DNA of 64,000 nucleotides from Apostichopus japonicus (lineage: Eukaryota > Echinodermata > Holothuroidea > Aspidochirotida > Stichopodidae), in assembly GCF_037975245.1 (NCBI RefSeq), contig NC_092580.1:20138501-20202500 (forward strand). The letters are read 5' to 3'. The position numbers and the translations under genes are program-made. Each line of letters opens with the position of its first letter. Within the stretch, counting starts at the first letter, position 1. The notes below the pieces were generated by a model, which saw only the letters and a program-made list of their open reading frames with translations, did not search any database and had not been told where the DNA came from. Shown here piece after piece: positions 37,064-49,000 of the stretch.

Positions 37064-40000
37064 GTTAGTTTAAAATTGGAAACGTAGTCAGGAAAGGTTT
37101 AATAAGATTGACTATGAAAAATAAGACTAATATTCTGCCTTGTTAGTTGAAAAACCCATCTCAATAGAACAACCCTTAACATCTTTGTGGACTACTGCTT
37201 TCAGATGCTTGTGATCAGTTTTCAAAAATTTAATAGAGGGCAATTCCGGTAACGGATATTATAAAGACGACCTAAACCTTAAATATTTCATCCTGTTAGT
37301 CGAGCACCCCATCTCAATATGTGGTCCCGAACTTGAGATACGGTGTTTTTGAATGTGACCTATTCAGACTGGCTAGATCTTCCCTAAGTAATGTTAGAAG
37401 TGGATCTCAGTAAATGTTCTATGATATCATCAGGATAGATTTTCATCCAATTGTATTCTTTCTCAGTATAATGATCTCATTAATTTATCCTTTGGTACTC
37501 TGTGTACTAAAACACTGCATTAATGAAAAACTGTTGTTTTTTTTCTGAAAAAGTCGGATTTAGTATTGAATAGGATATTCAACATTAAATTTAACAGAAT
37601 CCATTCATGCAAAATGGTGATATATTAAAGAAACACTGAATTGAAATTATCATTCTCAGTAGTTAGCTGTCTCATTATATATTTACATTACAGTTTATTT
37701 CCATTCTACATTACTTAAAGTGCTCACAATTTTTTCTCTTGTCCCAGTTACAAGCAATGAAGTCTGAGAAGTATAGAAAGGATGGGGAGATTGAGGTTTT
37801 GAGGCAGAACCTCTCCAAAGCACAAACAGATATCGGCCAGTTAAGGGTAGAACGTATACAGCAAGATGAACAAAAGCGGAGAGAGCAAGTCAACAAGGAA
37901 AAAGAATTACAGAGAGAGGTAGGTATATGTGGAAACTTCATTAACTACTGAGAAATCTTGACTGCTTATAAGGGTTATATACTTATATACCGTACACTAT
38001 TTTTGTAATATTCTGTCAGTGGATCGGCGTGGTGGCGGGAAGACTCTCACACGTTTGGTTCAAATTTAAAGTAATGATATGTGTTGTTACATAGCTATTT
38101 CATCTGTCAGGGTAACTACTGATTATTTGAATGTATTAAATGTGCCATCAGATCAATGTATTTTAGTATGCAAGTAATTCTATTTGTCGATATTAACTTA
38201 AGCTGGCTGCACACTGTACTGACTGAATGGGACCTTGTTCAGTCGAGCAGTGTGCAGCCAGCTTTTGGGAATAGGACTGGTTATTTCTATGCAGCTTGAA
38301 TTGCTAGACTTTCAACAATTGTCATGGATGGTTGATCAGGGCCATAGCCTGTCGTGGGAGGGGGGGGGGGGGGAGAGGAGGAAGAGGTGGAGGCTTCTGA
38401 TCACTTAGTCAGTAGTGTGCAACCTCAAAATTGTAGGCACGTATTGTAGGAATGGCATTCGAGAAAGAACATTAGGATATTTTAACTGCTCATCAGGTAT
38501 ATACAGTTATGCACGATCACAGATGCGATGACCTTGCATTTGCTTTGGTTTTCACAAGTTTTGTTAGAACAAAAATAAATGTTTGGAGCTCCTAAGATTT
38601 AACCTGCATGAACAGTGTAGCAGTCTAAAGTGAAAGAGCTGTTAATAAATATATTTATTAAATCTATGTGTTATATGTAGGCCTATCAGTTTCATTATAT
38701 CAGTGCCCCAATGATTTAGCTAAGAATATTGAGGTACTGCTTATATATATGTATATACCAGGGCCTTCTTTAACATACTAACTAGGGTGCAGCTGTTCTC
38801 CCAAGTCACCAACACGGCACACCCTCTCAGCTCATTTGCCCCCCCCCCCCCCCGTAACCTAATATTTAATTAAATCTAAATTCCCCATATATGTCTTCCC
38901 CTTCAGCATATATAGGCTACGGCTACCAACAGAATGTCCTTGCATGCTTAAATCTTCAATTACCTGTGTAAAACAATGAATAAAGCAGGGCTTAGAGTAA
39001 TATAAATTCATATTTTCCGCTACAAAGTAATTTACCTTTTCTTTGTAGAAGTGTAAATTTCTAAACCATGAGATCTCAACTCACAAGGCCTGGGAAGTGC
39101 CATTTCCGGCAATCTGGGAGGCAATTTTGGCAAGAATTTTGGCAAGAATTTTCTTGCTACGCTACGTCCCAACTGATGGTGGTGCTTTGCTTAGACAGTG
39201 TCATGATGATTCAGGAATGGCCCACCCATTAAAAAAATTCTTAAGAAAAGCCATGGTATATATGCACAACAAAGCAGAACTGTTGTAACATTCAGATGAT
39301 ACATAATGTATCTTGATGTTCCTCAACTGCCCAGGCTGTTGTTGTTGCTGTTTATTTTATCATGCTTACCCAATACTAATGAAGTTTTGCTAACATGAAA
39401 TATTTGTTATGTTCAACAGTTAGAGGCATTGAAGACACAGCTAGAATTCAAAGAGCGAGAAATCATCGAAACACAGACGTCGTTCCGCAACCTTCAACAG
39501 AGGACTTGCCAAGATGGGAAGACTTCCAAATCCAATTGTCCATCACCTCGGAAAAGCCCTAGATTAATTCAGGTTGGATCACCGAGCCGGCAAGTCTTTC
39601 CAACAAAGGCATTATTTATGACTGGAGGTGCTAAGCAACTGAACGGTCAGAGGTCACCAGTGACCAAAAAGGGTAGCCCGTTGAAAAACCAGAATAGACC
39701 AAGTAAATCTAAAAGCCCAGGTTTGTGCTTTTTGCTTTTAATTTATATATATATATATTTTTTGGGGTATCAATATCGGATAACCTGAAACTGATTGATG
39801 ATTATTAAGTTATTTACAGTCTACACATACATCTTGTGCACATTATTCATTCAACTCAAACAAACTATTTCATATAGATATAGATATATATATAACAGCA
39901 TTTTGCTGTTATGATTGTCATCAAAATTGTTTTGTTTTTTCCATCACAGACTGTAAAAACACATATGCAAACAGACCATTAAAATAAATGTGTACTTTGA

Positions 40001-43000
40001 AATATGAACACTCAGGATCAGTTTAGCTTCAGGAAAGGCACAACTAGTACATGAACTGCTACTCAAATAAGTGGACTCAGTTCAATCCAATCAATGTCCT
40101 ATTGGGACTTTAATAGAAGCTAATTGTCTGTAGGAGACAGGTCAGCTAGTTTGTACGGGTCAGCTAGTTTGTTAAGTACTATGGCCATCCTCAAATTCTT
40201 TTGTCTTTTGGAAACTATGGCAATGGTTTCACGGAGGTTTAACTTAGAATGAAGTATTTTGCAGGGCCGACACCCTTTATATCCCTACCCCATGGACACC
40301 CCCCCCATTGACATACTTTCCTAATATACATACTTCCCCCTTAGCCACCCTCTTCTCCCTAAAAAATTGTGTTTTAATCACTATATATATAGTAACTGCA
40401 TTGTCTCATGAAAAATTGTGTTTTATTCACAGTATGGTAAATTGCATTGTCTTTCCTTCATTCAAAGCTCATCAAATCCAAATAATTAAAACAGATACAT
40501 TGATTAATTCATTATCTGAAATTGTTTGCTTTTGGTTTGATCTGATCAAGCAGTTAGGAGTGATTCACCACGGAGGAGTTCATCAAGTTTGTTGATCAAG
40601 AAGTGGAGCCCACCCACACTTGGCAGCGCCACACAATTGAAGACACGAATTTCAAACGGTATTTCCTATTTTCGTTGACGTTTCAAATAACATATTACAA
40701 TCAATTACCTCTCTTATTGTCTCGTTAAATGTTGGGCAGGTACGGAAAGAGAATGGAATAAGGAAATAGAATAATAAGGAAATAGAATGTATCATATGCA
40801 ATTGATGTAATGTAGTCTAGACAGAGAAAGTTGGCTAAAAGGACATGGTTTAGGGCAATATTGCATACATGTCTAAGATGGCAAAGTATGCGATATCATG
40901 ATGTACTTAATTGTTATATAGTAACAGAACAGAAAAGAAACAATGATTGTGGACGATGATGTTGAACACCCTGGGTTCAATGAGTCAACAAGGTTCACAT
41001 TAAAGTAACAAAACAAAACACAGAAGCAAATTCAAACATAGCTCATCCTTGACATTAATACAAAAAGAAAGTAACATTGTAAAGATAACATATATGTGGA
41101 AATAGTAAGTCACAGGAATAGCTTATATGGTTCCTGGCATTAAGACAGCTGGTTGTACCTTAATTCTAAAAATTGTGTACTCCCATTCCACTTTCCATCA
41201 GATTCACTGAGGCAAGTACTGCAAGTATCTCTCTCACCCCCCCCCCCACCCCTTCATCCATTACCACAGAAACAAATGGTGTAGATAATTAGCTACAATA
41301 TTAAATGGTAATAACAATGCTAGTGCTGAATCTGTGTGTTTATTGTAAAGTGAGTCTTTCATGTGTACTATTAGAGTTTATTAGACTAAGTGTCGATATT
41401 CTGTCCCTGAAACCCCCCCCAACAAAAAAACCCCCAAGAAACATTGACTTTGGAATAATGGGTTCCACATTGTTTTGGAATTTATTCTTTATGTTAAGAC
41501 ATTGCAAATTGTTACTTCACATTTTAAGGTTGTGTCGGTCCATCTCTAATGGTTGGCCTTTTAATGAAGGATGAAGAGGAGTCCAGTATGGAGAGATCAG
41601 GAGACCTGATTGCCATGTTTAACAGATCACTAGGCTGTACACCCATGGATTCCACTGGCTCTGGTGGGAGCGGCTCTGACATGTAAGTTACTATGGGGGG
41701 GAGGGGGCACTGGGGGGTCACAGGTAGATTGCAATTGTTCACTTTATTTTGAATAAGACAACTTAAATGCATAGTAAATACTTTAAAAGTCCAGAATTTG
41801 CAGTGGCTGTTCCCAACTGGAACTTTTCTGCATTGAATGTTAGCCTTCTGTTCTGGGTCCAAAGTATAATAGCACATCACATGGGACTTTAATCTACATT
41901 GCAACAGGTTGGTTACCAGTCACTTTGTATATATGCATGTGAAGAAGTGATTGCTACTGTATATCTTGATCTGTAGCTTCTACAGTTTCAGTATTAGTTT
42001 GAAATGTCTGTGGCATAAGTATACGTACCAAAAACTGTGACATTACCTATTATAAGAGGTCTGTCTATAGATAGGTATCTTGCTATGACAGCAGCATTGG
42101 TCCAGTTTTGATTAAATAGACATATCTTGTTTTTAAAAGTTACAGTTGGCCATTCTTTGAATAGCAACGAGAGAACTTAAAAGGATATCTTTCTCTAGGC
42201 AATTGAGATTATCATCTTACTTTTCTTCTGGATTTTTGTATGAGAAAATGAAGATAATGTTTAACTCAGCAACTGGAACTTGGATGCATTTGGTTCACCT
42301 AGTAAATTTGTCATTATCTACAGATTGTTTCAGAAAAATCATCGGTATTGCAATTTTTGAATCAGCACTTGGAAAACCTTGTTCACTTTTATCTCATACC
42401 CTACCTGTTTCTTGAGATTTTTATTGCAGCAAACACTTACATGTCTTATTAGAGCACATATTCATTTCACTGAGTTGTAATTGTTCCTGGTTTTCATTTT
42501 GGTACAGAGAGCAACCACTGGATGCAGTTCAACAAGATACGAGTGCCTCCAGACAGAGGACTGCTTGTCAAGCCATCTCATCTCTCCTTAGTTCATCAAG
42601 CCAAGATTCACAATCCCTCTCTGTACCTCTGCCGAGGCATCCTGTAGCCCCTGACACTCCCTCCCTCTCCGAACAACATCTTGCCAAAATTATCCCAGTC
42701 ATTCAAGAACAACTGGATTGCTACCTCCAGGAGTTGGAGACACTGATTGAGAGAATTAGAAACCGCTCCCGTTCGGAATCTACCTCCCATCATGAGGTGG
42801 ACGAGAGGTTTCTGGAGGAGCGGGTGGTGGAGTGTAGGGCCAAGGCACTCGTACCGGGTCTCCAAACTTTAAGCAAACTCTGCTGTTACAGTAGGTCGAT
42901 ATGCAAGATGATCACAGCTGGCTGTGATGAAATCCATGATGCAATGGACACATGTGTGGAGGAGATTGACCCATCCGCTCCAATTACTGTGAGTTTTCCA

Positions 43001-46000
43001 CAATTCTTGTGCTTCCTGTACTTAAAACAGAGTTGATCTTGATTTATCTTCGATGCTATATGAATACCATAATCGGGAGGGGATACAGGGTGGAAACAAC
43101 AGAGCATATCATCTTAGACTGCCTCGGTACTAGCTCTACATGGCCAGAGAGAGATGAGTAAAGCACTTAGGAGAAAAACAAAAATTATGTATTTAACTTA
43201 GTCTTGTAAATTTCTGAATCTGTAAACTAAGCCAAACAGGTGGAAGGTTTCATAGTTACCAGATGCGGATAAGTATGAGTAACAATTCTGTCTCTTCAGT
43301 TATCAGTCAGCATTTATGTGTTACGATGCAGCTTGGCAACTAAGAATAACCATTTTCTGTGCTTTGTACCAACCCAGCAGAAGATGCCTTTATTAAATTC
43401 ATAATTGTTGCTCACTAATGATCAAATTTAAACTGGTGGTTACATTGTTAAAACTTTATCTGTTTCATGATTATTTTCTACAAATGGAAAGCCTTTGATG
43501 ACTGTATAAAGACTTCCAGTCTGTCAAAAGCTATGATGGAAACTTGTCCTTCTTTTAGCCCTCTCGAAATCCCCCAGCAAACAAAGAAGGATAACAGAGT
43601 TACTCAACTGAGAGCAATAGTGTCTTAGAGCTTTGTCAAATTGTGAGTCAGTCTTAAAGTTTGGTAACGGTAAAGCGATTCAGCTATTTAAATGGTACTC
43701 TTCAAGTCTTATATTTTATTCTTGATTATACTTTCATAGTTTACCCAGACCGGATCCAGAGGAGGAAGGGCATCTTCTGATCAGTCACGTCTCGCTGAGT
43801 GGATGAAAGAGCCTTGCCGGGTAGTCCAACTGCTTCAAACCATCCTCAGACTTGATCCGGTCAAAGGTCATCCATGCAAACCAGTCAGGGAGAGTGGTTG
43901 GAGAGTGATCTCTGTCCTTTGTAGAAACACTCCAGATTCTAAACTCAAATGGTAAGGATTTCCAACGTTGCCTTGTTAAGATCAGACCAGCTGCCCTGTT
44001 TGTCATACCTTAAAGGTATCGCAATTTAAACATATAGTCCAAAATATTAAATATAGGACAAAAAAAATGTACAATCACTGTGGAATCTGTGCTAACCTAT
44101 TTTCTTCATATCCTTCAGTAGAATATGTGATAAAAAGTATCAAACATGATAACCCCCCCACCCCCAAATGGAACACAATTCTCCTTTGTACATTGTTAGC
44201 ATCTTTATCACTGTAGTGTAATAATAATACCTGGGATTGTTTGTCCTTGCATTGGTCCTCCATTTTAATACCATTTGGAGTCCCAACAAGAGATTTTCCT
44301 GACTGAAATTTAGTTTATGTATGCCTTTGGTTGCTTTCTCTTCTGCCCAAAATAATTCACATGTTTTTTGAGCCTCTTTATTTTTGATGAATGCGTTACG
44401 CATGAATCGTTACAACACTGCTTGAAGATGGTGTACACATGACTGGTTATAATATTGCTTGAGAACAAGTTACTCGTGAATGGTAACGGTTACAACATCG
44501 GTTGAGAATGAGAACTCATGACTGGATACACACTGCCTGAGAACAAGTCACTCATGACTGGTTAAAAACACTGCTAGAGATTGAGGTGCTCATGACTGGT
44601 TACGGCCCTGGTTAGAATGAGTTTGTCGTGACTCATTTTAACACTAGTTGAGAATGAGAAACTCATGACTGGTTACAGCACTGCTACAGATTGAGTCACT
44701 CATGACTGGATACAACACTGCTCGAGATTAAGATACTTATGACTGGTTACAGCACTGATGAGAGCAAGACACTTATGACTGGTTACAACACTGCCTGAGA
44801 TGCTCATGACTGGTTACAACACTGCCTGAGATGCTTATGACTGGTTACAACACTGCTGGAGATTGAGTCGCTTATGACTGGTTACAAATCTAACGAGTCA
44901 CTAATGACTGGTTACAGCATTGCTAGAGAATGAGTCACCCATGACTGGTTATAGCATTGCTAGAGACTGAGATACTCATGACTGGTTACAGCATTGCTAG
45001 AGATTGAGATACTCATGACTGGTTACAGCACTGCTAGAGATTGAGATACTCATGACTGGTTGTGGCACTGCTAGAGTTACCTATGACTGGTTACATTACT
45101 ACTTGAGAATGAGTCACCCATGACTGGTTACAACATTGCTAGAGATCTAGATGCTCATGACTGGTTACAGCACTGCTAGAGATTGAGATACTTATGACTG
45201 GTTACATTACTATTTGAGAACGAGTCACTCATGACTTGTTACAACAATGCTCGAGATTGAGATACTCATGACTGGTTACAATACTACTTGAGAATGAGTC
45301 ACGCATGACTCGCTACAACACTTCTAGAGAATAAATAACTCATTCTCTTTAAATTTAAGTTTTAAATTCCTGATTGTTTCTTTCTGTTTTTTCATCCTTA
45401 TTAAGGTGTGTTCCTCTTTTGGTCCAGCATGGCCTGTCTTTAGCCCTATCTTCATCCAGCAGTAAGGATACATGGATGTCTGCTCTTACTACTACAACAG
45501 CTGTTGCTGGAATGCTTCCTATTTGTTCGCAGTCAGGTAGGGAAAATTCAACCTTTCGAAGGAATTTCAATTAAAAATAATAATACTGGGCATGAAAAAC
45601 CTGTTTTCTTTGAGTAAAACTCTGGACTAGATATTAGTGGAGCAGATTTGTGCTATAAAAATTAATCGATAATTAGTATTGTGCTATGTGGTGCTTTGAA
45701 TGCTTCCAATAACTGATGTTGCAAATCTGTAAAATGAAATATTCACATTTAAAATTCCTTCCTTTCAACAAATTATCTTAACATTCAGTCCTTATAGAGA
45801 TAAACAAAATTAAGCACAACAATGAAGTGACAAAGAAGGAAAGAAGAAAAAAAATTAAAATAAATCAATTTTAGATCCACAAGAACAGTATCATCTGGCT
45901 CGAGTTATTTATTTATATATTGCTTAGTTCGTAATATCTATTACTTGGAATATAGAATACTTTTCTTTGGTAGTATCAGTGTTACTTTATTCACTTTTGT

Positions 46001-49000
46001 ATGATTATATATAAAAGAGTTGATGATTCGTGTAAAGGTAGTAAATTTGATGTGTTGTTACAATTTTAACCTTATGCCAAAGCTATAGCATTTTGATCAA
46101 ACGACTTACAAATTGAATTTGATTGAAGTAATACTTTGATCGTTATTTTACTCCAGATTCCTGTCCTCTATCTCACATTTACCAGTGGGGAACCTCACTG
46201 AAATCGGCCGAGGATAGTTTTGGCAGAGACGGGGTGACTTTAATACGACTTGAGGTAACGTATGATGCGCTGAGCAAGAGGATAGGAAAACACTACAGGG
46301 TGTCTGTAGAGCGGGGTATCTCAGTAGGTGACCCCACTGGCCCTCGAATGATACCGATTGCAGACCACAACAAACCTGATCTGTCCACTAATCCGTTATT
46401 CAAAATCCTTCAGGAATTACACATGTACACCCTTCTTGGATATCCTGTACATTGTTCAATCACTATGGATGTTTTCATTTCGGTCTGGTCTTTCACTCCA
46501 AGCAATATTTTTCTCTGGCCCTCATAGAGAGTGATTTGAGAAACCCCCCCCCCCTCTCCCCCATAGAGGTAGTAGTGGTGTAGCTGTTCCTCCTTGGAGT
46601 TGATATAAACTTGAAAAGGAGAACGGCAGCAGGATGAATATGATATCCGTATCAGAGAACAAGCAGATGATGTATCTCACCTAGCCTACTTTGGGTATAC
46701 CAATCTGGGCAGAAATTGCAATGATTGTTAGTATACAAATAATGAATGGTTATGAGTGCAATAGTGCAAATATTTCATGAGTTGAAAGATGGAATGTTCC
46801 ATTCAACGAGGTGCAGCCAAGTTAAATGGAACAAATTACATCTTTCAACGAATGAAATATTTGCACTATTGCATGAATGGAAACCATTCATTATTTGTTT
46901 TATACAACATATTATATTAAGATGGGTAAAATGCACTCATGCAACAGATTGTTTTGAACGGACATGTTTCTCTGCTCTCTTACCATTGAAAAAAGTGCTA
47001 TCAAAAAAGTATAACCCATGGTTCTATTTTATAGAATGGAATAGAGTGGATTTTGCATGCAATCAACAAGCAATTGACCAATCAAATGACCAGAATACAA
47101 TTAGGTGTTGTATAATAACTTATAAAGGATACTAACAAGCTAAGTACAAGTGTTTGATGAGAGTAAATACTTTCTTTTGTTCGTATAGAAAATTGCAGCA
47201 ATATTGAAGTTGAATGACTCTGAAAGCTAGGGTATTACTGTTATGTAAAGTTTAGATGAGAACAGGTAACATGGTAGTTAGTAATCAGTAAATCATTCAG
47301 TATAGGGGATACAACTTTAGGCCTCCTCGGTAATGCCAAGTCTGTTCTCTCTTCCATTGAATACATATCAATATCTTTCCTCAACCAACTCATCATCCTG
47401 TGCTCCTTGCTTGAAGTCGTTCATGAACCTTAATTGTAAACAAAAATCTCTTAATGGAAATTGTTAATATGTATCATGTTTGTAAATTTTGTAAATTTAA
47501 TTTTGTAAACACGTAAGTTAAACCTTTCCTTAAGTTAATTTTCCTGGCTTGCTAATATATCTGTTTGGGTTTCCTTCCTTAGATTGTTAAGTTACTCTTG
47601 GCGATAGTTTCCAGTCGAGTTAACGGAGCGAGTTCATTGGTCGAGACAAACTGTCATTGCAGCTATGAGGTAATGTTTATAGCCCTTTTACTTTCTGTTT
47701 CATGGATGTGGAGGTATGAGTGACATTAAAAAACCCTTATAATTTGAACAAAGTTTAAATAGCTTCAACTCAGTATCCACATTCAATGCTTGCTGAAGAT
47801 CTCCATTTGATTCTTGTCACCTTGAATATTAATTAGATCATGTAACGATCACATGACACTGTATATATAAGGGGACACTGGATTTTGAGCAGCTTTTAAC
47901 TATAGCTGATAAACATCAAAGTGGTACATGAGTGTTCATTTTAGACTTGATTTCGAGCACTGCAACAGATGTAAGAAGTATGAACAAGAGTAAATTACTA
48001 AGTACGGTAGTAATTATGCAAATTATGAAAGTACATAGATATACAAAAATGGTTGGGGAGATTCACTGGAAAGCTACTGTAAGCTTTTGTAACCTCTGCT
48101 TCAACTATCTGTAACCATTTTATTTCTCTTCGAGATCTTTCTCTCTTGCTTTGATGAAGAAATATTACATGAAGAAATTTGTTAAGTCATTATACAAGTT
48201 CAATTTTCTTTGTGCCTTTCCCTCTCGCCATGGTCTGACTTGGGATGTCTATTTTCTAGTATTTAACTGGTTGTACTCTATCACTGAAAAAAAGCAGAAG
48301 TAACCTTCATCATTCTTCTGATTTGTTCATATCAGGTGGTTGGCAGTGTTGTCTTCATGTTGCTGGAGGAGCTGAAGCAAGCAGAAATGGACAAGTCGTC
48401 TCATCAGAGGTGAGACACATATTTGCACCCCTCCATTTTCTTTTGGTGGGGTGGGGGCAGGGTGGGAGTACTTGAAGGGAAAGAGAAGAGGGTTGTTAAG
48501 AGTTGGAAGTACTTCATCTGATAATCACCAGGTTCTCTACAATCTTAGATACCCATAGATTTTTCCGGGGGGGGGGGGGGGGTGGTCTCCTGTTTACTAT
48601 AACTGATGGTATGCTGGGTCATTTAGCGAGTGGTCGGTTCCCCAAATGGGAAGGCCCCAAAGGTGAAAGGTATGTGAACTGTTTGATTGGGTGGTTGGGG
48701 AATGTACTATCCATTACTATACTTACACTTGACACAAGGGTGAATATTTCTACCCACTACATTAAGTGTCAAGTTAATTTGCAGGAGATAAACCTACATG
48801 TAGGGCCCCAGAATGTGTGGGGCCCTAGGCCATGGCCTACTAGGCTTATGCCATAACCAAATACTGCACGGCAAGCTGAAATATGAATTGAAAGTGTTTC
48901 AGTTTACCACAGTATTAACTCTTTTCAGTATTGCATAGCTTTTCGTTTATCATCCTAAACTTGCAGTGAACGAAGGCTTCCCAGGTCGGGAAGGAGTAGG

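Noticed and set aside
36326-37087. Exon 1 of ATRIP as a complete 253-residue protein
   Set aside because: The last seven codons before the stop are intron; the GTTAGT donor joins in phase to the next coiled-coil exon.
41524-41904. 126-codon minus-strand ORF
   Set aside because: Shadow of ATRIP exon 5 on the opposite strand.
44405-45335. CRISPR array
   Set aside because: Units are contiguous degenerate copies without unique spacers, in an animal intron.
46746-47135. 129-codon plus-strand ORF as a gene
   Set aside because: It runs over a foldback repeat and matches no protein family I know; the ATRIP reading skips it as intron.
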